Source: Planctomycetota bacterium (GTDB lineage: Bacteria; Planctomycetota; UBA1135; UBA2386). Taken from it: a stretch of DNA of 44,178 bases. This document shows positions 24,323 to 31,267 of the stretch, in pieces; within the stretch, counting starts at the first letter, position 1; the number at the start of each line of letters is the position of its first letter. The notes beneath the pieces were generated by a model, which searched no databases, was not told the DNA's origin, and saw only the letters and a list, made by a program, of their open reading frames with translations. The stretch lies in NCBI GenBank assembly GCA_016793305.1, contig JAEUHU010000030.1:1-44178 (forward strand). Direction: 5' to 3'. The position numbers and the translations under genes are program-made.

Positions 24323-24437
24323 ACTGATCCCTTGCGTGTTGGTGCGGTCGGACTCGTGCGCTGCTCGGCCTACCGGACCTCGATCGACGAGGTCGGCCCG
24401 CCTGCGAAGTCCCTGCACCAACACGCAAGGGATCAGT
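24323..24437. mobile_element. 115-bp MITE related to the IS1-like element at 17806-19044
   Basis: It has 23-bp perfect terminal inverted repeats (24323-24345 and 24415-24437), beginning with the same 19 bases as the ends of the IS. The left end matches the IS for 25 bases; the interior is unrelated. The interior holds a further hairpin (gacctcg, five bases, cgaggtc), so the whole element can fold into one long stem. It encodes nothing. No target duplication is evident. It lies 18 bases downstream of a stop codon, as the IS lies directly after one. It is probably mobilised in trans by the transposase at 17873-18931. Confidence 0.88.
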
Positions 24438-24557
24438 TCCGAGGCCTAACCGAGGGAGTCGCACGACGCCCGCGTGCCATCGCCACACCGTAGACCTATG
24501 CTCCCCGCCACCCGAGGCAGGGCGTTCGCCCAGACCTCGCAACCAGAGGAGCACGAC

Positions 24558-24788
24558 ATGGCGACCAAGAAGACCAGCAGCAGCGGCGGTGTCTACCGCG
24601 TCACCGAGATCATCGGCACCAGCACGGTCTCGTGGGAGGACGCAGCGCGCACGGCGATCGAGACGGCGGCCAAGACGCTGCGCGACCTGCGCATCGCCGA
24701 GGTCGGCAAGCTCGACATGAAGATCGAGAACGGCAAGGTCGTCGCGTTCCGCGCGCGCGTCAGCCTGTCGTTCAAGTACGAGGACTGA
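24558..24788 (+). CDS. Dodecin-like protein
   Basis: 76 residues; the ATG at 24558 has AGAGGAG about seven bases upstream. After a Lys/Ser-rich N-terminal tail the chain follows the dodecin beta-alpha-beta-beta pattern: VYRVTEIIGTSTVSWEDAAR, TAIETAAKTLRDLRIAEVGK, then MKIENGKVVAFRARVSLSF. Dodecins form hollow dodecamers that bind flavins or other small ligands in the cytoplasm. In typical flavin-binding dodecins a Trp (Arg-x-Leu-x-Trp-Phe-Glu-Val) stacks on the isoalloxazine ring and a Gln in the third strand contacts it. Here the corresponding stretches are LRDLRIAEV and FRARVSL, so both are absent. It may bind another ligand or serve a storage role. It is isolated in its own transcription unit downstream of the MITE. 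Confidence 0.85.
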   Translation: MATKKTSSSGGVYRVTEIIGTSTVSWEDAARTAIETAAKTLRDLRIAEVGKLDMKIENGKVVAFRARVSLSFKYED

Positions 24789-24880
24789 AGCCGGAACGCG
24801 CTGGCCGCGGGGCTCGCCCGGCGCCCACGCAGGCGCCCGCTTCGCCAGCGCCACCGGTTGCCACCATCCCGCATCGCCGC

Positions 24881-25255
24881 ATGGAGGCCCTGCTCGAGAT
24901 CCTGGCCGAGGGTGGCCTGCAGATCCTCTGGGAGCTTCTCTGCGAACTCGGCCTCCGCCGCGCCATGAAGCGCCGGGCCGTGCGCAACGCGTGGCTCGCG
25001 GCCGCCGGCTACGCCCTGCTCGGCGCCGGGGCCGGCTGGCTCAGCTGCTTCCTGTTCCCGAAGCTCTACCTGACCTCGACCACCGCGCGCTGGGTCAACC
25101 TGCTGGTGACGCCGGTCGTGGCCGCGAGCGTCATGGCGACCCTCGGGCATCGGCTCGGCCTCCGGGACCGACCGATCGCGCGCCGGCGGCGCTTCACCAA
25201 CGCGTACTCGTTCGCATTCGCCATGGCCCTGGTGCGCATGCTCGGCTGCGCGTGA
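24881..25255 (+). CDS. Small membrane protein, unknown function
   Basis: 124 residues from the ATG at 24881 (MEALLEILAEGGLQILWELL), 92 bases after the dodecin gene. An amphipathic N-terminal helix is followed by a basic stretch (LRRAMKRRAVRN) and then two predicted transmembrane helices (WLAAAGYALLGAGAGWLSCF and WVNLLVTPVVAASVMATLG). A basic segment (RPIARRRRF) and a last hydrophobic helix complete the chain. It may be GtrA-like or a tiny membrane scaffold, but no family is recognised. Third-position G/C bias supports coding. The start is less certain than the frame. Confidence 0.6.
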   Translation: MEALLEILAEGGLQILWELLCELGLRRAMKRRAVRNAWLAAAGYALLGAGAGWLSCFLFPKLYLTSTTARWVNLLVTPVVAASVMATLGHRLGLRDRPIARRRRFTNAYSFAFAMALVRMLGCA

Positions 25256-25392
25256 CCCGCGCGCGACGGCCACCCGATCGGCGCGCGCCGCCGCGACGTT
25301 CCCATCCCCACCGCAGAGTCGCCTCGGCGCAGGGTGCCCGCTAGCTTGCCCGGCCCCGCGGTTCGTCCGCCCGCCCTCTCGTCCCACTCCCC

Positions 25393-26943
25393 ATGAGCCA
25401 ACCCATCGCCTCGTCCAACAAGCGCTTCTTCGACCGGGTCCTCGACGGCATCGAGAAGGTCGGCAACAAGCTGCCCGATCCGTCGGTGTTGTTCCTGCTG
25501 GCCCTCGCCCTCACCTGGGTGTGCTCGTGGGCGCTCGACGGCACCAAGGTGCTGGTGCCGAAGGCCGGCGGCGGCTTCGACGAGCAGCTGGTGACGAACC
25601 AGCTGTCCGGCAAGGCGCTGGTGGCGTGGATGAGCGGCATGGTGTCGACGTTCGTGAACTTCCCGCCGCTCGGGGTCGTGCTGGTGGCGATGCTCGGCCT
25701 CGGCGTCGCCGACAAGTCTGGCTTCATCAACGCGCTGCTGAAGAAGCTGCTCGGTGTCACGCCGAAGGCGCTGCTGACGCCGATGCTGATCCTGGTCAGC
25801 TTGCTCAGCCTCGTCGCCGTCGATGCCGGCTACGTGCTGGTGATCCCGCTCGGCGGCGTGATCTTCTACGCCGCGGGCCGTCACCCGATCGCCGGCATCG
25901 CCGCGAGCTTCGCGGCGATCTCGGGCGGCTTCTGCGCCAACTACATCCCGACCGCCCTCGACACGATCCTCGCCGGCCTCACGCAGGCCGGCGCCCGCGT
26001 CGTCAACGGCAACGTCACGGTCAATCCGCTCGCCAACTACTACTTCACGATCGCCTCGGCGGTGCTGGTGCTGCTGCTCGGCTGGTTCGTGACCGACAAG
26101 ATCGTCGAGCCGCGCCTGCGCCGCCTGCCGGTCGACGGCGACCCGGCCGAGATGCCGAAGATGCAGGAGCTGAGTGCCGCCGAGAACAAGGCGCTGTGGC
26201 TCGGTCTCGGGGCCATGGCGATCGGCCTCGTCATCCTGGTGTCGGTCTGCCTGCCGACGGATTCCCCGTTCCGCGACGACAAGGGACAGCTGGCGACCGT
26301 GCAGGCGCCGCTGATGAAGACGATCGTGCCGTGGATCCTGTTCCTGTTCCTGCTGCCGGGCATCACGTTCGGCTACGTCGCCGGCACCTTCAAGAACCAC
26401 CGCGACGTCGTGCAGGCGATGGCGAAGACGATGAACACCATGGGCTACTACATGGTGATGGCGTTCTGCGCCGCGATGTTCATCCAGGCGTTCAACACCA
26501 GCAACCTCGGCAAGCTGATCGCGATCAGCGGCGCCAACGGCCTGCAGAGCCTCGGCCTGCCGACCGGCGTCACCGTGGTCGGCATGATCCTGTGTTGCGC
26601 CACGGTCAACCTGGTGATGGGCTCGTCGTCGGCGAAGTGGACCCTGTTGGCGCCGATCTTCGTGCCGATGCTGATGCAACTCGGCATCTCGCCGGAGCTG
26701 ACGCAAGCCGCCTACCGCATCGGCGACTCGACCACGAACATCATCTCGCCGCTCAATCCGTACTTCCCGCTGATCGTGACGTTCACGCAGAAGTACCACC
26801 GCGGCACCGGCATCGGCACGATGATCTCGATCATGCTGCCGTTCTCGCTGCTGTTCCTGTCGCTGTGGACGGTGTTCCTGCTCTGCTACTGGGGCATCGG
26901 CCTGCCGCTCGGCCCGGGCAGCAGCTACGTCTACGGCGGCTAG
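25393..26943 (+). CDS. abgT: AbgT-family transporter
   Basis: 516 residues, matching the usual length of AbgT (p-aminobenzoyl-glutamate transporter) proteins, which move aminobenzoyl-glutamate or related compounds across the inner membrane; some members export sulfonamides. The N-terminal motif FFDRVLDGIEKVGNKLPDPS is a family hallmark, followed by about a dozen transmembrane helices. Conserved hairpin segments include ISGGFCANYIPTALDTILAG, NLVMGSSSAKWTLLAPIFVP and the late IGDSTTNIISPLNPYFPLIV, where Ser-Thr-Asn and Asn-Pro residues line the substrate path. It appears complete. No abgA/abgB hydrolase genes are adjacent, so uptake of aminobenzoyl-glutamate for folate salvage is only one possibility. 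The symbol indicates family, not proven orthology. Confidence 0.93.
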   Translation: MSQPIASSNKRFFDRVLDGIEKVGNKLPDPSVLFLLALALTWVCSWALDGTKVLVPKAGGGFDEQLVTNQLSGKALVAWMSGMVSTFVNFPPLGVVLVAMLGLGVADKSGFINALLKKLLGVTPKALLTPMLILVSLLSLVAVDAGYVLVIPLGGVIFYAAGRHPIAGIAASFAAISGGFCANYIPTALDTILAGLTQAGARVVNGNVTVNPLANYYFTIASAVLVLLLGWFVTDKIVEPRLRRLPVDGDPAEMPKMQELSAAENKALWLGLGAMAIGLVILVSVCLPTDSPFRDDKGQLATVQAPLMKTIVPWILFLFLLPGITFGYVAGTFKNHRDVVQAMAKTMNTMGYYMVMAFCAAMFIQAFNTSNLGKLIAISGANGLQSLGLPTGVTVVGMILCCATVNLVMGSSSAKWTLLAPIFVPMLMQLGISPELTQAAYRIGDSTTNIISPLNPYFPLIVTFTQKYHRGTGIGTMISIMLPFSLLFLSLWTVFLLCYWGIGLPLGPGSSYVYGG

Positions 26944-27140
26944 GACGAGGCGGCCTGTCGGCGCGCTTCGAGCGGTCGCGGCGCCGAGGCGCAGCATGCC
27001 AAGGGTGTTCGAGCAGTCGACTCCGCGGCAGCAGGGGCCACTCGCCTCGTGAGCCCCGGCGCGCGAATTCCACGCGCCGCGAACGCCAGGTCGGTCGAGC
27101 CCGCTGCCCGGGATGCCATTCCCGAATCCCAGGGCCGACC

Positions 27141-28592
27141 ATGATCCGACTCGCCTGCGCCGTCTCGTTGTTCCTGCTGCCTGGCTTCACCGCGACCGCC
27201 CAGAGCAGCGGGTTCCGCGAAGGCGAGGTGTTCCTCTACTCCACCGGCCTCAGCGCGCCCGGCTACACCGGCGCCGGCATCCTGCGCGTCGATCCCGTCG
27301 CCGGCACCGGCTCGGTGTTCGTCCAGACGCTCGGCGGCTACAGCGCCAACTACGTCGGTGGCATGGCCTTCGACCCCTACCGCCAGCGCCTCGTGTTCTC
27401 GTCGGCGATCGGCACGCCCTACGAACACCTGTGGTTCGCCGACGGCCAGGGCAACGTGCAGAACGTCACCGCCGGCATGTTCCCGGCGGGCGTGTCGCTG
27501 ACCGGCCTGTCGCCGACCGGCGACGGCCGCATCTACTGCAACGAACCCTACGGCTCGGTGGCGCCGCTGCACTGGTTCGACGCGCAGAACGGCTACCACG
27601 TGCTCTACGACAGCGACGGAGTCACGCCGATGCGCATCGACGGCACGAGCAACTTCAGCATCGACGGCATGATCTACGACCCGGGGACCAACGCGCTGTT
27701 CGTCGCGTCGACGACCCCGGCACCCGGCTTCCCGCAGGCCGCGGTCAACATCCGCAAGCTGCCGCTGTCCGCCGACGGCACGCGCGTGGTCGGCCCGGTC
27801 GGCAACGTGCAGTTCGAGATCAGCGCCGCACCTCCGGCCGCCAGCAGCGGCGAAGCCCCACGCGGCTGGAGCCGCGGCCCGAACGGCCAGCTGGCCCTGC
27901 TCGTCCACTCGATCGACCAGGAGATCCTGCCGCGCATGCTGCTGGTGGATCCGGGGACCTCGGCCGTCTCGGTGTACGCCAGCTGCGGCCAGAGCACCCA
28001 GCCCGGCGCCTGGGCGGTGACCACCGGCGGCGTCTACCACCCGCAGCTCGGCGCGTTCCTGCTGGTCGACTTCTGGAACGGCAAGCTGCGCGCCTACTCG
28101 CAGGGATCGTCCGGCAACGGCACGGTGGTCGGCACGACCCCGGTCGCGACGATCGGCTACTGGGTGAACGTCGCCTCGGTGCCCGACGACGGCTGCACCG
28201 GGCAGGGCCTCGAGTACGGCGCGGGCCTCGCCGGCAGCGGCGGGTTCGTGCCGCACCTCGGCTCGTACGGCTGCCCGGACGTCGGGCGCACGGTCACGCT
28301 GCAACTCGACCGCGGCCTCGGCGGCGCGTTCGGCGTGCTGCTGCTCGGCACGGCCCCGGCGTCGCTGCCTGCGTTCGGCGGCACGCAGCTGGTGGCGCCG
28401 GTCGACGCCGCCGTACTGTTCTACAGCTCCGGCCCGTACGGCGTCCCGGGGTCCGGCGGCGGGGACCTGCCGCTGCCGCTGACCAACCCGGCCCTGGTCG
28501 GGTGGTCGATCTACTTCCAAGTGGGCCTGCTCGACGACGGCGCCGTCCAGGGCGTGTCGATCAGCAACGGCCTGCGGCTCGTGATCGGCTGA
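27141..28592 (+). CDS. Secreted propeller-like protein with C-terminal module
   Basis: The ATG at 27141 gives a signal peptide (MIRLACAVSLFLLPGFTATAQ) and 483 residues. Residues about 25-345 contain propeller-like strands with small conserved blocks (YVGGMAFDPYRQRLVF, TGLSPTGDGRIYCNEPYG, FSIDGMIYDPGTNALFVAST, AWAVTTGGVYHPQLGAFLLV), similar to NHL- or WD-type blades but not a recognised family. The last about 130 residues form the C-terminal module seen in other secreted proteins here: GAGLAGSGGFVPHLGSYGCP, then a GLGGAFGVLLLG strand and a terminal NGLRLVIG. It is preceded by a 197-base gap after the transporter gene with no other feature. The function is unknown; probably cell-surface. Confidence 0.75.
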   Translation: MIRLACAVSLFLLPGFTATAQSSGFREGEVFLYSTGLSAPGYTGAGILRVDPVAGTGSVFVQTLGGYSANYVGGMAFDPYRQRLVFSSAIGTPYEHLWFADGQGNVQNVTAGMFPAGVSLTGLSPTGDGRIYCNEPYGSVAPLHWFDAQNGYHVLYDSDGVTPMRIDGTSNFSIDGMIYDPGTNALFVASTTPAPGFPQAAVNIRKLPLSADGTRVVGPVGNVQFEISAAPPAASSGEAPRGWSRGPNGQLALLVHSIDQEILPRMLLVDPGTSAVSVYASCGQSTQPGAWAVTTGGVYHPQLGAFLLVDFWNGKLRAYSQGSSGNGTVVGTTPVATIGYWVNVASVPDDGCTGQGLEYGAGLAGSGGFVPHLGSYGCPDVGRTVTLQLDRGLGGAFGVLLLGTAPASLPAFGGTQLVAPVDAAVLFYSSGPYGVPGSGGGDLPLPLTNPALVGWSIYFQVGLLDDGAVQGVSISNGLRLVIG

Positions 28593-28604
28593 GTTCGCAG
28601 GCCT

Positions 28605-29528
28605 TCACAAAGGAGCGGATCGCTCTGGCTGCCTGCCGGTCCGGAGGAACACGGTGCCGACGACCTTGGCGACACCACCGCGGGCGCCGAAGTGGTAGTA
28701 GCCGTAGCCCGCGAGGCGATCGTCGTTGCGGATCGGGGTCAGCCAGATGTAGGTGGCGTTCGGGCCGTTCATCTTGTCGGGGCTGGTCTTGCCGCGGATG
28801 GGATCGAACATCGTCCAGCCACCACCGGCGATGTGCGCCTCGACCCAGCCGTGCTTGGGGGTGTCCCTCCATTCCGTGATCAACCCCCCGACCCGGCGCG
28901 CGGGCACTTGGCGAACGCGCAACAGCGCCACCATCAGGTCGGAGAACTCGGAACAGTCCCCGGCCTTCGCCTCGAGCGCTGCGGCAGCGCCCTTGTCGAC
29001 CGGATCGTAGCCGCTCGAACGAAGCGTCGCGCTGGCCTGCTCCGCGGCGCTGCGCGCCACGTCCTGCGGCTTCTTGCCCTTCAACCCCTGGGCCATCTCC
29101 CGGATGGCTGGGTCCTCCAACTCGATCCCCTTCTCGGCCTCGAGCCAGCGCGGGTCGGCACCGCCATCGTCCTCACCCTCCTTCCGCTTCGGTACTCCGA
29201 GCCCGGGGGCGCGCAGTTCCAACACGGACGAGATCGTGATCTTGCGGCCATCGAACGGCGGCTCCAGTTCGAACCGCGCGTAGCGAGTGCCGTTCTCGAC
29301 GAGGAGCTCCGTGGGCCTTGGCTCGAACGTCTCCTCGAGCAGTTTCTGTCGACCCGGCCAGTCGCCTGGCACGACCACCGTCAGAACCAAGGACTTCGTC
29401 GCCTTGGTCGCCTCCGTGAGGAACTCGAACCGGCACTCGACTCGCGCGGGCTTCTTGTCCTGCGCCGTGGACGGGACGGCACAAGCCAGGGCGATGAGAG
29501 CGATCCGAAGCGTCGTGGCGGAGGCCAT
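28605..29528 (-). CDS. Exported transglutaminase-like (papain-fold) protein
   Basis: 307 residues from the ATG at 29528, chosen because it begins a signal peptide (TLRIALIALACAVPSTAQ). Residues 25-110 form a beta-rich N-terminal domain. The C-terminal half is a transglutaminase-like core with the expected triad: C192 in AKAGDCSEFSDLMVALLRV, H226 in PKHGWVEAHI and D242 in GWTMFDPIRG. Bacterial members of this superfamily are usually peptidases or amidases rather than cross-linking enzymes. All three catalytic residues are present, so activity is plausible. It is convergent with the secreted propeller gene (12 bases between the stops) and divergent from the DUF1415 gene. Confidence 0.85.
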   Translation of the reverse strand: MASATTLRIALIALACAVPSTAQDKKPARVECRFEFLTEATKATKSLVLTVVVPGDWPGRQKLLEETFEPRPTELLVENGTRYARFELEPPFDGRKITISSVLELRAPGLGVPKRKEGEDDGGADPRWLEAEKGIELEDPAIREMAQGLKGKKPQDVARSAAEQASATLRSSGYDPVDKGAAAALEAKAGDCSEFSDLMVALLRVRQVPARRVGGLITEWRDTPKHGWVEAHIAGGGWTMFDPIRGKTSPDKMNGPNATYIWLTPIRNDDRLAGYGYYHFGARGGVAKVVGTVFLRTGRQPERSAPL

Positions 29529-29701
29529 GGGCGGGGAGGATAGCGCGACCGACCGAGCAGGTCCGCAGAGACCCGTCGCACGACCGCCCGCAGCAGGCTC
29601 GCGACCCCGAACCCCGGACGATTGCCGGATACCACCAGAATGCCTGGGCACGGCCCGGTGACTCGGCAATGCTGCGCCTGCGCCCTTCACGCAGCGCAGC
29701 C

Positions 29702-30268
29702 ATGCCCGAACCGACCGATCGCCTCCCGCCGCAGCACGTCGTCGACCGCACCCGCCAGTGGGTCGAGGACGTGGTCCTCGGCCTCGACCTGTGCCCGTTC
29801 GCCAGGCCGGTCTTCGAGCGCGGCCTGATCGCCTATGTCGTCAGCGACGCCACGACGCGCGGCGCCCTGCTCGGCGATCTCGAACGCGCGCTGCAGACGC
29901 TGGTCGCCAGCGACCCTGCGACGCTCGAGACGACGCTGCTGATCCACCCGCACGTGCTGGCGGACTTCCTCGACTACAACGACTTCCTCGACGACGCCGA
30001 CGCGCTGCTCGAAGCGCTCGACCTCGACGAGCACGTGCAGGTCGCCAGCTTCCACCCGCGCTACCAGTTCGCCGACACCGAGCCGGACCAGATCGACAAC
30101 TACACGAACCGCTCGCCGTTCCCGATGCTGCACCTGCTGCGCCAGGCCAGCATCACCCGCGCACGCGAGACCTACCCCGACGTCGAGGGCGTGCCGGCGC
30201 GGAACATCGCGAGGATGCAGGCCCTCGACCCGGCGGCCCAGCAGCGGCTGCGCGACGCGATCGGCTGA
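29702..30268 (+). CDS. DUF1415 family protein
   Basis: 188 residues from the ATG at 29702. The family is recognised by three conserved blocks, all present: TRQWVEDVVLGLDLCPFARP near residues 17-36, FHPRYQFADTEPDQIDNYTN, and RSPFPMLHLLRQASITRARE. No signal peptide or membrane segment, so it is cytoplasmic. The biochemical function of the family is not known to me; the conserved Cys, His and Asp residues suggest a binding or catalytic site. The next reading frame starts 76 bases downstream on the same strand. Confidence 0.9.
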   Translation: MPEPTDRLPPQHVVDRTRQWVEDVVLGLDLCPFARPVFERGLIAYVVSDATTRGALLGDLERALQTLVASDPATLETTLLIHPHVLADFLDYNDFLDDADALLEALDLDEHVQVASFHPRYQFADTEPDQIDNYTNRSPFPMLHLLRQASITRARETYPDVEGVPARNIARMQALDPAAQQRLRDAIG

Positions 30269-30344
30269 ACGCGGTGCGCCGGGGTCGCGACCGAGAAGCG
30301 ACGGACCATCCTCGCTACCACCATGCGGCGCCGAGGAGCTCCGC

Positions 30345-31105
30345 ATGCCCACCCGCAGCCTCGCGTTCCCCGTCGCCCTCTTGCTGTTCGCCAGCCTCGC
30401 CGAGGCCCAGACCGCGGTCCGCATCGTCGAAGTTCCCAAGCGCCAGTTCCTGCCCACGGCCGTCGGCAGCAACCTGCTGCTCGCAGTGGAGTGCACGACG
30501 CCACCCGCGCCCTCGTCGCCGGGCGCCGGATGCTCGAACGCGACAGCGTCGAGTACACGCTGGCCGACGGCCGCTACGTGCTGACCCTCGATCGGCTGAA
30601 AAAACGAACTGATCGGCGACGACCGGCGATCGAGGCGATGCTCGAGCTGTGGCACGAGCTGTCCGATCGACTGCCGAACGACGGCACGATGGCGACCCGA
30701 GATCGTCAGGAGGTCGTCGGCTGCACGCTGGTTGCGCTCGGCGGCCGGCGCGCGATCGCCGCGTTCCAGCAACGACCAACGGCCCTTGGGCCAGAGACCA
30801 TCGAAGCGCTCGGCAACGACCCACCAGAGATCACGGTCTGGTGCCCTGGTGGGGAGGCTCCCGAACCGCTCCCGAACCGCCTGCGCACGCCGCCTGCCGA
30901 CACTGGCACGATCGCCGGACTGCTGATCTCGTTGCTCGACGACCACACGCTGCTCCGCGGCCCGAGGCGAGGCCAGCGCCGCTGCGACTTCGCGGCCAGC
31001 AGCCTGCTCGTCCTGCGGCCGAGCCTGCCGCCGTTCGATCCCGAGGCGAGCCTCGAGGAGCGGAACATCAAGCTGGAGCGGATCCGGGCCGCCTGCCGGG
31101 AGTGA
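30345..31105 (+). pseudogene. Decayed gene for a small secreted protein (three single-base indels inferred)
   Basis: The ATG at 30345, with GAGGAG six to seven bases upstream, opens a signal peptide (LAFPVALLLFASLAEAQ), but this frame stops at TGA 30582-30584. Protein-like sequence continues in the -1 frame to a TGA at 31103-31105 (MLERDSVEYTLADGRYVLTL, then AIEAMLELWHELSDRLPNDG). Three lesions are inferred from codon bias. One G is missing near 30490, where GAGGTG would join AVE to VHDATRAL. One extra A lies in the A6 run 30599-30604, since the other frame reads KNELIGDDR with G/C third positions. One base is missing near 30626-30630, which returns to the open frame. The second and third cancel, leaving the odd Arg-rich stretch KKRTDRRRP. 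The family is unknown. Sequencing error is the alternative, especially at the A-run. Confidence 0.6.
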
Positions 31106-31267
31106 TCGCCGACGGCACGGTGCGGCGTTCCCTGGTCCGAAGGGCAGGCCAGCGGGTGGCCGATGAGCCCGGTCTCGCCCCCTGGACGCGACACCAGGGC
31201 CGCATCCACGATGCAGCCGTCGACGCCGTGGTCGGAAGCCTCGGCACGAACGACACCCCAAGGCCCC

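Noticed and set aside
30599..30605. A AAA AAC heptamer as a programmed -1 frameshift site
   Set aside because: The frame that would have to enter the site as zero frame is closed by TGA at 30582-30584, so ribosomes cannot reach it in the right phase. Random indels explain the pattern better.
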